A DNA stretch of 20,647 nt from Candidatus Nealsonbacteria bacterium CG11_big_fil_rev_8_21_14_0_20_37_68 (lineage in GTDB: Bacteria > Patescibacteriota > Minisyncoccia > Minisyncoccales > GCA-002782225): the NCBI GenBank assembly GCA_002787295.1, contig PCWJ01000052.1, positions 15,325 to 35,971 on the forward strand. The letters are read 5' to 3'. The notes under the pieces were generated by a model that saw nothing but the letters and a program-made list of their open reading frames with translations, did not search any database and had not been told where the DNA came from. The translations under genes were made by a program, and so were the position numbers. Of the stretch, positions 13,799-20,647 are shown piece by piece (positions within the stretch are counted from its first letter, which is position 1; each line of letters begins with the position of its first letter).

Positions 13799-15148
13799 TT
13801 ACTTGTTTTTATAGATTAACTGCTTTATTAACTCAATTTCTTCTTTTAGTTTATTGTTTTTTTCTAATTCTTGAGAAATTTTTTCACAGGCGTAAATGGC
13901 CGTAGTATGGTCTCTTTTGCCAAATTTCCTTCCGATAAAAGGATAGGAACTTACTAACTCTTGTCTAAAGAGATACATTGCAATCTGGCGCGGCCTAACC
14001 ACCTCTTTTTTCCTGGAAGAGCTCATAAAGTCTGCTTCTTTTATGTCATAAAACTCAGCTACATTTTGAATTATTTTTTTGGGAGTAATCCTCCGAGCAG
14101 GAGTAGAAATTATATTTTTTAATAAAGTTTTGGTTTTTTCCAAATCAGGAGGGCAGTTATTTACTTTTTGGTAGGTTATAATCTGGTTTAATGCTCCTTC
14201 TAGTTCCCTGATATTTTTTTTAATATTTGACGCGATATATTCCAAGATTTTGGGGTCGATATCCGCCTTTTTTTCTTGGATTTTCATTTTTAGAATTGCC
14301 ATTCTGGTTTCAAAGTCAGGAAGAGCAATATCAGCAATCATCCCGCCCTCAAAACGAGAACATAATCTTTCTTCAAGGGCAGAAATTGCCGCCGGAGGAC
14401 GATCTGATGAAAGAACCACTTGTTTGTTTTTTTCATGAAGAGCATTAAAGGTATGAAAAAACTCTTCTTGGGTTTTTTCTTTGCCGGCAATGAATTGAAT
14501 GTCATCAATAATTAAAACGTCGATTTCTCGATAGGTTGATTTAAGGTTTTCGATATTATGATTTCTAATGGCCGAGATTACTTCCGAAGTAAATTTTTCT
14601 GAGGTAAGATATTTTACTTTTTTTTGAGGAAACTTTTTAATAATTTCATTGCCGATAGCTTGTAATAAATGAGTTTTCCCCAAGCCTACCCCTCCGTAAA
14701 CGAATAAAGGATTATAGGTAAGAGCTGGATTTTTGCAAACTGCCTGGGCAGCGGCAAAGGAAAGTTCATTAAAAGAACCAACCACAAAATTTTCAAAGGT
14801 ATAGCGGGGATTCAAATTATTCTTTTTGTCAATTTTAAGTTCCTGGAATTCCAGTTGATCGGTTTCCGGAAAAGTAATCGTGGCCGGTTTGGTTTTTAGC
14901 CCAGTCCTTACTACCTCATACTTAACCTCTTTAATTTCTGAATCTAAACTATAAAGAGTTTTTAAAATAAGCTTATGATACTTATTACTAATCCATTCTT
15001 TTGAGAAATTGTTAGGGATAGAAATTATTGCCTGGCCGCTGTTCATGTCAACAATTTCGGTATTTTTAAACCAGGTGGCGAAATTGGCCGGAGAGATATT
15101 AAATTGTATTTGAGCAAGAACTGCTTGCCACAATTCTTCTTTAGTCAT
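13799..15148 (-). CDS. dnaA: Chromosomal replication initiator DnaA
   Basis: DnaA binds oriC boxes, oligomerises with ATP and melts the origin. The protein has domain I (MTKEELWQAVLAQIQFNISP, ATWFKNTE) and a short linker. The AAA+ domain III follows, with Walker A GGVGLGKTH (about 152-160), Walker B DVLIIDDIQFIAGKEKTQEEF (about 210-230) and the sensor segment SRFEGGMIADI. Domain IV carries RPRQIAMYLFRQE and the DnaA signature GKRDHTTAIYACEKI near residue 412. I chose the ATG at 15148 because it gives the family N-terminus and has GAAGG right before it. An in-frame TTG at 15166 would add six residues. It diverges from rpmH and precedes dnaN, the classic origin arrangement. The leader carries a heptanucleotide hairpin. 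Confidence 0.96.
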   Translation of the reverse strand: MTKEELWQAVLAQIQFNISPANFATWFKNTEIVDMNSGQAIISIPNNFSKEWISNKYHKLILKTLYSLDSEIKEVKYEVVRTGLKTKPATITFPETDQLEFQELKIDKKNNLNPRYTFENFVVGSFNELSFAAAQAVCKNPALTYNPLFVYGGVGLGKTHLLQAIGNEIIKKFPQKKVKYLTSEKFTSEVISAIRNHNIENLKSTYREIDVLIIDDIQFIAGKEKTQEEFFHTFNALHEKNKQVVLSSDRPPAAISALEERLCSRFEGGMIADIALPDFETRMAILKMKIQEKKADIDPKILEYIASNIKKNIRELEGALNQIITYQKVNNCPPDLEKTKTLLKNIISTPARRITPKKIIQNVAEFYDIKEADFMSSSRKKEVVRPRQIAMYLFRQELVSSYPFIGRKFGKRDHTTAIYACEKISQELEKNNKLKEEIELIKQLIYKNK

Positions 15149-15159
15149 ACCTTCGTAAC

Positions 15160-15210
15160 TAAACAACTAACAACTGATAACGAACCACTCAAAGTTGTAA
15201 GTTATTAGTT
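15160..15210. repeat. Heptanucleotide-period inverted repeat in the dnaA leader
   Basis: ACAACTAACAACTGATAAC and AGTTGTAAGTTATTAGTTAT form an imperfect hairpin just upstream of dnaA. Words and period match 8941-9012 and 12484-12531. Confidence 0.55.
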
Positions 15211-15350
15211 ATAAGAACCTGCCTCGCTCCGCCAGCCGGCGGAGCTCGGCAGAACTCCCGCACCACCCCGCCCTCGGCGGGGGGTGCGGGACTAATCCCG
15301 TAGACAGCTTCGCTGTTCTACGGGGCTTGAATGCTTCGCATTTAAGTTAT
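15211..15350 (+). repeat. Dispersed palindromic repeat, copy D, with nested GC-rich hairpins
   Basis: The copy starts with the family head ATAAGAACCTGCCTCGCT and ends with the TTGAATGC-TTC-GCATTTAA hairpin. Between them are three strong hairpins: GCTCCGCC/GGCGGAGC (from 15226), TCCCGCACC/GGTGCGGGA with inner CCCCGCC/GGCGGGG, and CCCGTAG/CTACGGG with inner ACAGC/GCTGT. Compared with copy A, extra hairpins appear nested in the same frame. It is strikingly GC-rich in an AT-rich origin region. Confidence 0.85.
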
Positions 15351-15525
15351 AAGTTGATTATATCACATGTCAAACAAAAGCAAAATAAGAATAAAAAAAC
15401 AAAAGTGTTTAAAAGTTGTGCAAAAACTGTGGAATTAAGTTATTTTTTTTGACTCCAAAATTGACTTAATAAAAAATTTTTGTTATTTTAAACCCAGTAG
15501 TCTAAATTCTCAATATAACTTTTTT
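15351..15525. promoter_or_regulatory. AT-rich dnaA-rpmH spacer (oriC candidate)
   Basis: Very AT-rich DNA between the divergent dnaA and rpmH genes. It holds two weak DnaA-box-like sites on the minus strand, TTTTGCACA (15417-15425) and AATTCCACA (15428-15436), each 7 of 9. T/A runs at 15441-15490 could act as an unwinding element. Gene order strongly marks this as the origin neighbourhood; the exact origin is not resolved. Confidence 0.45.
15461..15489 (+). promoter_or_regulatory. Candidate promoter for rpmH-rnpA-yidD-yidC-jag
   Basis: TTGACT (15461-15466), a 17-nt spacer and TATTTT (15484-15489) lie 36 nt upstream of the rpmH ATG. The -35 matches 5/6 and the -10 4/6. Confidence 0.4.
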
Positions 15526-15660
15526 ATGAGTGTAACCTACCAGCCCAAACGAAAAAAAAGGCAAAGAACTCATGGTTTTAGAGTTCGGATGAAAAATAAA
15601 TCCGGAAGAAAAGTCTTGAGCAGAAGAAGAAAAAAAGGACGCCATAAACTAACGGTCTAA
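15526..15660 (+). CDS. rpmH: 50S ribosomal protein L34
   Basis: A 44-residue, very basic protein that starts MSVTYQPKRKKRQRTHGFRV and continues through RMKNKSGRKVLSRRRKKGRH to LTV, matching the L34 family along its whole length (TYQPxxxKRxRxHGFRxRM...GRxVLxxRRxKGRxxL). L34 sits in the large ribosomal subunit. It diverges from dnaA and is followed 19 nt later by rnpA, the usual rpmH-rnpA pair. No strong Shine-Dalgarno precedes the ATG. Confidence 0.97.
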   Translation: MSVTYQPKRKKRQRTHGFRVRMKNKSGRKVLSRRRKKGRHKLTV

Positions 15661-15679
15661 CCTTGTCAGAAGTTTTAAA

Positions 15680-16018
15680 ATGCTACCAAAACGAAATCGG
15701 TTAAAAAAAAGAAGCGATATTGAGGCGGTATTTAAAAAGGGAAAAAGCATTAAACAAGACTTTTTATTTTTGAGAATTTTGAGAAACAATTTAAAAATTT
15801 CACGTTTTGGATTTATGGTTAGTAAAAAAATATCAAAAAAGGCTACAATTCGAAATAAAGTCAGACGGAGATTTGGCGAGATAATTAGAACAAATTTATT
15901 CGAAATAAAGAAAGGGTGGGATGGAGTAATAATTGCCTTTCCCGGAATAGAGAAGAAAAAATTTAAAGAAACGGAAGAAAACATTAAAAGGATTTTAAGA
16001 AAAGCACAGATTTTCTAA
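15680..16018 (+). CDS. rnpA: Ribonuclease P protein component
   Basis: RnpA is the basic protein subunit that helps RNase P RNA bind and cleave the 5' leader of pre-tRNA. The 112-residue product has MLPKRNRLKKRSDIEAVFKKG at the N-terminus, the FGFMVSKKISKKA strand, and the family RNR motif in TIRNKVRRRFGEIIR (56-70). Length and charge are typical. It follows rpmH and precedes yidD and yidC, the conserved order. A weak hairpin follows at 16035-16051. The RNA subunit gene is not convincingly present in this window. Confidence 0.95.
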   Translation: MLPKRNRLKKRSDIEAVFKKGKSIKQDFLFLRILRNNLKISRFGFMVSKKISKKATIRNKVRRRFGEIIRTNLFEIKKGWDGVIIAFPGIEKKKFKETEENIKRILRKAQIF

Positions 16019-16034
16019 ATTCAAGAACCTATTA

Positions 16035-16051
16035 AAAAACCAGTGGTTTTT
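16035..16051 (+). terminator. Weak hairpin between rnpA and yidD
   Basis: AAAAACC (16035-16041) pairs with GGTTTTT (16045-16051) around AGT, preceded by a fragment of the dispersed repeat (TTCAAGAACC). It lies 8 nt before the yidD start, so it may attenuate rather than end the operon. Confidence 0.4.
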
Positions 16052-16059
16052 GCCCTGAT

Positions 16060-16269
16060 ATGGTTAAAGAATTAATTTTAAAATTTCTAAAATTTTATCA
16101 AATCTTTATTTCGCCGAATTTAGGCCGCCATTGTCGGTTTTGGCCAAGTTGTTCAGAATATACTTACGAGACCTTTCGGAAAGAGGGACTACCAAGAGCT
16201 TCGTGGAAAAGCTTTAAAAGAATCGTAAAATGTGGTCCTTGGAACAGAGGAGGGATAGATTTACCATAA
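16060..16269 (+). CDS. yidD: Membrane protein insertion efficiency factor YidD
   Basis: A 69-residue protein with the family core: LKFYQIFISPNLGRHCRFWPSCSEYTYE (Cys at CRFWPSC), then WKSFKRIVKCGPWNRGGIDLP, where KCGPW and the G-G-D ending are diagnostic. YidD is an amphipathic membrane-associated helper of YidC. It lies between rnpA and yidC with only 6 nt to yidC, consistent with one operon. Full length. Confidence 0.95.
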   Translation: MVKELILKFLKFYQIFISPNLGRHCRFWPSCSEYTYETFRKEGLPRASWKSFKRIVKCGPWNRGGIDLP

Positions 16270-16275
16270 AAACAT

Positions 16276-17001
16276 ATGGAGTTACTTACAGGTTTCTTCA
16301 ATTTAATATTGTATCGGCCCCTATTTAATGTTCTGGTGATATTTTATCAATATTTGCCCGGACATGATTTTGGGATCGCGGTAATAGCTTTAACGGTTTT
16401 AATCAGACTCTTGTTGTATCCAATAATGGTTCAGTCTATAAGGTCTCAAAAACAGCTACAAGAGACACAGCCCAGAATCCAAGAAATTCAAAACAAATAC
16501 AGAGACAACAAACAAAAGCAAGCCAAGGCAACAATGGAGCTTTACCAGAAAGCAAAAATCAATCCTTTTTCAGGATGTCTCCCCTTGCTAATTCAGTTGC
16601 CAATTTTACTTGCTTTATATCAGCTATTCTGGAGAGGGTTTCAACCAGACCAGCTTGCTTTCCTTTATTCTTTTATCCCCTCTCCCGGGACAATTGACCC
16701 TTATTTTTTAGGAATAATAAATTTAGCAAATCCCCATTTTGGCTTAGCGTTAATTGCCGGAGTTTGCCAGTTTTTCCAAACAAAAATGGTAACTCCCAAA
16801 ACCAAGGGAGCCAAAGTTAGCGGTCAAATGGGACAATTTTCACAAATGATGCAAAAACAGATGCTTTATTTTTTTCCGGTTTTTACGGTTTTAATTTTGT
16901 GGAAGTTGCCGGCAGCAATCGGGGTATACTGGATAGTTACCGCTTTATTTTCAATCTTACAGCAACACCTGATTTACAAACCAAAGAAAGCCGGCGAATA
17001 A
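16276..17001 (+). CDS. yidC: Membrane protein insertase YidC/Oxa1
   Basis: YidC inserts membrane proteins alone or with SecYEG. The 241-residue product is the short Gram-positive/Oxa1-like form without the large periplasmic domain of E. coli YidC. Transmembrane segments appear at about 33-52 (GIAVIALTVLIRLLLYPIM), 98-118 (GCLPLLIQLPILLALYQLFW), 150-167 and 196-233 (two helices). R44 in LTVLIRLLLYP is the conserved groove arginine. A charged cytoplasmic loop QKQLQETQPRIQEIQNKY links the first helices. No lipoprotein signal is seen. It belongs to the rpmH-rnpA-yidD-yidC-jag operon, with jag 22 nt downstream. Confidence 0.95.
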   Translation: MELLTGFFNLILYRPLFNVLVIFYQYLPGHDFGIAVIALTVLIRLLLYPIMVQSIRSQKQLQETQPRIQEIQNKYRDNKQKQAKATMELYQKAKINPFSGCLPLLIQLPILLALYQLFWRGFQPDQLAFLYSFIPSPGTIDPYFLGIINLANPHFGLALIAGVCQFFQTKMVTPKTKGAKVSGQMGQFSQMMQKQMLYFFPVFTVLILWKLPAAIGVYWIVTALFSILQQHLIYKPKKAGE

Positions 17002-17023
17002 ATGTCTAAATTAATTATTTAAC

Positions 17024-17488
17024 ATGGAAAACTTAAATTTGGAAAAAATTAAAATTACCTGTCGGGAATTCTTTGAAAAAATGGGTTTTGATGTTGAGAT
17101 TGAAATTAAGACCCCCCAGGACCTAACAATTCCCGTTGAGATAAAGTTAGTAGAACCCCAGATTTTAATTGGGAGGCGGGGCGAAACCTTATTAGAAATC
17201 CAGCATCTCATCAAAATAATTTTGAAGAGAAAAATTGTCCCGGATAAAAATTTTTATATTGATCTGGATATTAATAATTATAAAAAGAAAAAAATTGAAT
17301 ACTTGCGTCAACTTGCGAGATCGGAGGCTGATGAGGTTTCTCTTTCAAAAAAAGAAAAAATACTGGCGCCAATGCCAGCCTACGAGAGAAGAATTATTCA
17401 TTTAGAGTTACAGGGCCGTGGAGATGTTGTTACCGAAAGCGTCGGCCAGGAACCGGAAAGAATGGTGGTAATCAAACCTTATCCCTAG
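17024..17488 (+). CDS. jag: RNA-binding protein Jag/KhpB (KH-R3H)
   Basis: The 154-residue protein has a KH domain with LIGRRGETLLEIQHLIKIIL (about 48-67) and an R3H domain with APMPAYERRIIHLELQGRGD, then VVTESVGQEPERMVVIKP at the end. KhpB binds RNA, often with KhpA, and affects cell division and envelope growth in Firmicutes. The N-terminal Jag-N domain of the longer family members is missing; this is common in small genomes. It is the last gene of the rpmH operon and is followed by a hairpin at 17557-17577. The assignment is firm. Confidence 0.93.
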   Translation: MENLNLEKIKITCREFFEKMGFDVEIEIKTPQDLTIPVEIKLVEPQILIGRRGETLLEIQHLIKIILKRKIVPDKNFYIDLDINNYKKKKIEYLRQLARSEADEVSLSKKEKILAPMPAYERRIIHLELQGRGDVVTESVGQEPERMVVIKPYP

Positions 17489-17556
17489 TGGCAATACTAA
17501 GTTAGTCGCTCGCCCTCTCCAGCACTTCGTGCTGGCGCTCGGCTTCGCCTCGCTTC
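17489..17556. repeat. GC-rich palindromic sequence after jag
   Basis: It contains CCAGCACTTCGTGCTGG, a hairpin with loop TTC, and then GCGCTCGGCTTCGCCTCGC, which resembles the variable hairpin parts of the dispersed repeat family. It probably belongs to the same composite as copy E. Confidence 0.5.
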
Positions 17557-17577
17557 TTAAAAACCCTCGGTTTTTAA
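17557..17577 (+). terminator. Hairpin after the jag operon
   Basis: TTAAAAACC (17557-17565) pairs with GGTTTTTAA (17569-17577) around CTC. The T-rich 3' arm supports intrinsic termination of the rpmH-jag operon. Confidence 0.55.
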
Positions 17578-17645
17578 ATTCAAGATTATATGTTTATACC
17601 TTAGCGAATCAAGGTTCTGCCGAGCGAAGCGAGGCAGGTTCTTAT
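17578..17645 (-). repeat. Dispersed palindromic repeat, copy E (inverted)
   Basis: On the minus strand it reads AAGAACCTGCCTCGCTTCGC, CTCGGCAGAACC, then the tail TTGATTCGCTAAGGTATAAA and CATATAATCTTGAATT. The head and tail are nearly identical to copy B but joined directly, without copy B's extra hairpins. Confidence 0.85.
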
Positions 17646-17665
17646 ATTTTCCTATACGGGAGAAC

Positions 17666-17733
17666 CGGAGGGTTCTAGGTCGGGAGTTTCCGCTTCGCGG
17701 AGAACTCTCGCGACCCGTCCCGACCCCTCTCCG
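17666..17733 (-). terminator. Nested hairpin downstream of the VirB4-type gene
   Basis: GGTCGGGA (17678-17685) pairs with TCCCGACC (17718-17725), enclosed by CGGAG/CTCCG and enclosing a CCG-CTTCG-CGG hairpin. It lies 15 nt beyond the stop of the minus-strand ATPase gene. No T-run is obvious, so it could also be a further repeat module. Confidence 0.45.
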
Positions 17734-17747
17734 ATTTGGGGCGTTTA

Positions 17748-19523
17748 TTATAAAGCGCCTTTAGCTTTTTTTATTTTGACCACCTCTTCCGGAGATGTGG
17801 TAATAAACTGATCTTCGGTGTAAGAAGCCATCACCCTCATTAGCACATGCTTTAGTCCGGCAAAAAACAGCCCCTCCCCTATCGGCGTTTCCAATAAGAT
17901 ATTTTTTTCTTCGTCGGTTAAATTAAAAGTTTTTTTAACCATTTCAATCATGGCAGGACTTTGTTTCATTAAAACCTGAAGAGCAGAATTGGTAATAATG
18001 GGCCGGCCGTAATCCGATTTCATAAAGTCAATTACATCTTGAGTAATAGTGGTAACTCCCAGCCAATATTTCCTAGCCCTTTTTACTGTTCCAAACAAGA
18101 AAGAAGCCCCGTCTTCGGTTTTCATTAACCACCAGGCCTCATCGATTACTAAGATTCTTTTTTTAAGACGAGACCGAATAGTATTCCAGACGTATCTCAT
18201 AACGATAAACATCGCTGCCGGTCTTAATTCGTCTTCCATATCTCTAATCCCAAAGACGACAAAATTGTTTTCCATGGTAATATTGGAGGGCTGATTAAAA
18301 AAGTTAGCATAGGTTCCCTTGGTGAACTTTTTGAGTCTGGTTACTAAGCTCTCCGTTCCCTCCATCGTTTCTAAAACCGATTCAAAGTCTTGCATTAAAG
18401 GAATATTATCTTTCCAGGTTTTTGGATCAGAATAAGGAGTAATGTCTTTTGAGGCATAAGTTTCGGCTAAAGCTTGGTCGCAGATTGCATCTTCTTCCGG
18501 GCTAAGTTCTTTCAACATTATTCTTAGGAGCCCCACCAAATTCATTATGTTTGACCTCAATACATCCTCAGGTTGTTCGTCTTCTCTGGGCAGGGGTAGA
18601 TCAAAAGGATTGACGTGACTTGGGGATCCTAAGGAGATGTTAAAAAAAGCCCCTCCGACCGTATCTGACAAAAAACGATACTCATTTTCGGGATCGATGA
18701 CGATACAATCTATTCCAATCATCAGAGACCGTAGAATTTCCAATTTTATAAAATAAGATTTACCTCCGCCGCTGGTTCCGAAACAAACTAAGTTCGCGTT
18801 TTCTAATGAAAATCTATCAAATAAGATTAAGGAGCTGTTGTGTTGATTAATGCCGTATAAAATTCCCTGGTTGGAGCTCAAATCAAAAGAAACAAAAGGA
18901 AAGATGCTGGATAAGGGAGCGGTATTCATGGCGGTATAAACCTGGAGCTGATCCAAGCCGTAGGGAGCACAGGAGTTAAATCCAAGTTTTTGTTGATAGA
19001 GAGCAGGTTTTAAATAAACTAATCTCGATTCCAAAACAGACCTTAAATTGGTTTCAATATCGCTTAGTTCTTCCGGAGCCTTGGCATAAACCGTTATATA
19101 TACCCCGAGCTGGAACATTCTTTCTTGGGCAGTTATTAATCTATCCCTTAATTGTTCTAAATCCCGGTAAGCCGTTTCTAAGGCCGGATCTCTAATCAGT
19201 CCTTTTTCTTCTCTCTCCATAATTTCAGCCTGGACCTCGGTTACTCTTTTCCTTAACTGCTTTAAAATCAAACCAGTATCAAACGGATGCAAAAAGAGAG
19301 AAACATCCATTGGGATATCTAAATTGATAACCGGAGAAAACCAACCGGTGCTTAGATATCGCGGATAGGAGAAAATAAAAAAAGCTTTGGCGAATCTCTC
19401 GCCAATTTTTATAAAATTTGAACTAACTTCAATTGAAGCAGGAGAGATAATATCTCTAATGCCGATTGGCTCTTGTTTATATATTTCCGGTATTTCTTTT
19501 TCCTTTTTTTTAAATAATCCCAT
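17748..19523 (-). CDS. VirB4/TraC-type secretion or conjugation ATPase
   Basis: The 591-residue ATPase belongs to the VirB4/TraC group that powers type IV secretion-like machines at the membrane. The N-terminal third has SPASIEVSSNFIKIGERF and SYPRYLSTGWFSPVINLDIPMDV, typical of the TraC/VirB4 N-domain. Walker A is GTSGGGKS (249-256), followed by DCIVIDPENEYRFLSD. Walker B is RILVIDEAWWLMKTEDG (456-472), then TVKRARKYWLGVTTITQDV, the family Q-loop. Both nucleotide-binding motifs are intact. It follows the VirB4-N-like gene (19608-20243) and PrgI, a trio repeatedly seen in CPR genomes and probably part of DNA uptake, conjugation or a surface machine. Other T4SS parts lie outside the window. 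Confidence 0.9.
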   Translation of the reverse strand: MGLFKKKEKEIPEIYKQEPIGIRDIISPASIEVSSNFIKIGERFAKAFFIFSYPRYLSTGWFSPVINLDIPMDVSLFLHPFDTGLILKQLRKRVTEVQAEIMEREEKGLIRDPALETAYRDLEQLRDRLITAQERMFQLGVYITVYAKAPEELSDIETNLRSVLESRLVYLKPALYQQKLGFNSCAPYGLDQLQVYTAMNTAPLSSIFPFVSFDLSSNQGILYGINQHNSSLILFDRFSLENANLVCFGTSGGGKSYFIKLEILRSLMIGIDCIVIDPENEYRFLSDTVGGAFFNISLGSPSHVNPFDLPLPREDEQPEDVLRSNIMNLVGLLRIMLKELSPEEDAICDQALAETYASKDITPYSDPKTWKDNIPLMQDFESVLETMEGTESLVTRLKKFTKGTYANFFNQPSNITMENNFVVFGIRDMEDELRPAAMFIVMRYVWNTIRSRLKKRILVIDEAWWLMKTEDGASFLFGTVKRARKYWLGVTTITQDVIDFMKSDYGRPIITNSALQVLMKQSPAMIEMVKKTFNLTDEEKNILLETPIGEGLFFAGLKHVLMRVMASYTEDQFITTSPEEVVKIKKAKGAL

Positions 19524-19607
19524 AGACTGATTAATGTTGATTTCGGCTGATTAATGCTGGTAGAACCAAATCCGCATAAAGCGGTTTTATCCGCCAAAAT
19601 CCAGCGT
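19524..19607 (-). other. Structured spacer between the two VirB4-related genes
   Basis: Direct repeats of TGATTAATG(T/C)TG and nested hairpins (GCTGG/CCAGC enclosing CCGC/GCGG) occupy the 84-nt spacer. It could tune relative expression; no function can be shown. Confidence 0.3.
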
Positions 19608-20243
19608 CTATATTATTTCCGGCGGTATTTCCGGGTAATATCCTACTTCGGCTTGCTGGGGATGATATAAACTCCAGAAAAGTTCAATTAGTTCGGGAGT
19701 GGTTAGAGGAATAGTGGTTAATCCACACCTTCTTAAGCCCAAACCTAAAAATTCCATTTTTTGCCAGAGTTGATTTTTAGACCTTTGAAATTCTTCCTCG
19801 TTTAAAGAAGGGATGGCTATTTTTTTAAACTTCTTGGCAGCAGCTACTTCTTTGGTTTCCAAAAAAGAATAGGGCACTATAATATAGAAATCTTTAGTCA
19901 TAATAGTGCCTTCTTTGACCAAACCCTCAATAAATTTTTGATATTCGGCAGTTTGGATTCTTAATAACTCATTTTTTTGTTTCTTTTCTAATTCTTCTAA
20001 TTTGTCCAGATAACCGGTAATGTTTAATTTCCGAGAATGGACTAAAATTTGGCAAGAAAAATCTAAGGAATTTAAAAATTGCTGGAATTGATAAATAATT
20101 GCATCTTGTTCTTCGACCGACTTTAGGGCAAAATTTAAAGAAGAAACCATCATTACTCCTCTTAGAGTATTGTTTTTCAAAACAATTACGCCCTCTTTGA
20201 TTTCTTTTATTTCCAAAAATTGTTGAGTAGCAGTTTTGGTCAT
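19608..20243 (-). CDS. TraC/VirB4 N-terminal-domain-like protein
   Basis: The 211-residue protein has no Walker motifs. MTKTATQQFLEIKEIKEGVIVLKNNTLRGVMMVSSLNFALKS and DAIIYQFQQFLNSLDFSCQILVHSRKLNI match the first domain of TraC/VirB4 ATPases. A coiled segment (DKLEELEKKQKNELLRIQ) and TKDFYIIVPYSFLE follow. In many bacteria this domain is fused to the ATPase; here it is a separate gene directly upstream of the ATPase gene. It probably forms a complex with the ATPase at the membrane. It starts 3 nt after the PrgI stop, suggesting translational coupling. The split is a recurrent feature of CPR clusters rather than a frameshift: the downstream gene has its own complete N-terminus. Confidence 0.8.
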   Translation of the reverse strand: MTKTATQQFLEIKEIKEGVIVLKNNTLRGVMMVSSLNFALKSVEEQDAIIYQFQQFLNSLDFSCQILVHSRKLNITGYLDKLEELEKKQKNELLRIQTAEYQKFIEGLVKEGTIMTKDFYIIVPYSFLETKEVAAAKKFKKIAIPSLNEEEFQRSKNQLWQKMEFLGLGLRRCGLTTIPLTTPELIELFWSLYHPQQAEVGYYPEIPPEII

Positions 20244-20246
20244 TTA

Positions 20247-20647
20247 TTATCTTTTACCGGTCTCTATTCTGGCCGCTAAGTTTTTTAATCTACTTTTTTC
20301 AGCGATGCTTAAAACCGGCGCTTTTTCAACCGCTTCTTTTTTTGCCTCTTCTATTTTAATAGCCCTGGAGACAACCCCTCCTTTTTTCCAGAGGTACATT
20401 TTAGAGGAAAAAGAGAACTCGAAGAAGTTTTTAATCATCGTAAATATCGGTCGGCCATTAATTTTCCCGAAAGCTAAAATAGAACCTCCTCCAACTAAGG
20501 CAAGGCAGCTGAGTAGCAATAGGTAAAAAGGAAACTTGAGAAAATAAAGAATAAAACAAATTGCTATCCCTCCTCCAATGAAAATAAATTGTTGGAAAGT
20601 AAGGGGCCCAACTACTTTTGGTTTTCTTTCAATAAATTGGGGAACGA
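20247..20647 (-). CDS. PrgI family membrane protein, partial (start beyond window)
   Basis: Translating the minus strand from the right edge gives about 132 residues ending at a TAA at 20247. It begins VPQFIERKPKVVGPLTFQQ, the classic PrgI family N-terminus, followed by two transmembrane helices (FIFIGGGIAICFILYFL and FYLLLLSCLALVGGGSILAF). Then come KINGRPIFTMIKNFFEFSFSSK, MYLWKK and a charged cytoplasmic tail. PrgI proteins are the VirB3-like membrane partner of VirB4 ATPases in Gram-positive-type conjugation systems. Only the first residue or two of the protein are missing. The internal TTG at 20519 is not the start, because the frame continues with family-conserved sequence. Confidence 0.85.
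   Translation of the reverse strand, partial: VPQFIERKPKVVGPLTFQQFIFIGGGIAICFILYFLKFPFYLLLLSCLALVGGGSILAFGKINGRPIFTMIKNFFEFSFSSKMYLWKKGGVVSRAIKIEEAKKEAVEKAPVLSIAEKSRLKNLAARIETGKR

Noticed and set aside
15148..15166. TTG start for DnaA six codons upstream
   Set aside because: The ATG at 15148 gives the family-typical N-terminus and has GAAGG just before it; the TTG lies in the repeat hairpin.
15649..15984. Minus-strand 111-aa ORF over rnpA
   Set aside because: It is antisense to a clear rnpA gene and has no recognisable features.
17748..20243. Frameshifted single VirB4/TraC gene
   Set aside because: The two parts are separated by 84 nt with stops and a structured spacer, and the ATPase part has its own complete N-terminal region.
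20247..20519. 90-residue ORF starting at TTG 20519 as a complete protein
   Set aside because: The frame continues upstream with PrgI-conserved sequence to the window edge, so this is an internal codon.

Overview
The window looks like the replication-origin neighbourhood of a small, AT-rich bacterial chromosome, most likely a member of the Candidate Phyla Radiation (Patescibacteria, probably Parcubacteria). This is inferred from gene content, not from a marker tree. The supporting traits are a PrgI / VirB4-N / VirB4-C gene trio, a secreted lamin-tail-domain protein with a C-terminal anchor, compact versions of YidC, Jag and PilB, a free-standing 5'-3' exonuclease, and few clear Shine-Dalgarno sites. 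TGA is used as a stop, so the code is the ordinary one.

Layout. (1) 1-1768, minus strand: a likely signalling operon made of a membrane-anchored coiled-coil protein, a soluble protein of unknown family and a two-PAS protein cut by the window edge. (2) 1855-3365, minus: a Pol I-type 5'-3' exonuclease and tsaE. (3) 3425-5848, plus: a degenerate DHH-like protein and a PilB/GspE-type ATPase. (4) 5849-6135: dispersed palindromic repeats, then a 128-nt element closed by a perfect 21-bp stem. (5) 6136-9511, plus: ruvB, a lamin-tail-domain protein, yebC and ruvC, with a 59-nt tandem repeat before yebC. (6) 9512-10030: a strongly structured non-coding stretch, a 46-residue acidic ORF and a bidirectional terminator. 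(7) 10077-12470: an S4-domain fragment (minus) and a class A penicillin-binding protein (plus). (8) 12530-17488: dnaN and dnaA on minus, diverging from rpmH, rnpA, yidD, yidC and jag on plus. This is the classic bacterial oriC gene order, with DnaA-box-like sites on both sides of dnaA. (9) 17748-20647, minus: the type IV secretion-like trio.

Functionally the window joins replication initiation (DnaA, beta clamp), Holliday-junction processing (RuvB, RuvC), RNA processing (RnpA), translation (L34, TsaE, YebC), membrane-protein insertion (YidC, YidD), envelope synthesis (PBP1) and surface machines (pilus ATPase, VirB4-type ATPase).

The most unusual content is non-coding. There is a modular family of palindromic repeats in at least five places and both orientations, at one place rewriting the end of a gene. 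A second family of heptanucleotide-period repeats forms hairpins between genes and in-frame insertions inside genes. Two structured RNA candidates (5979-6106 and 9512-9812) match no family I can name with confidence.
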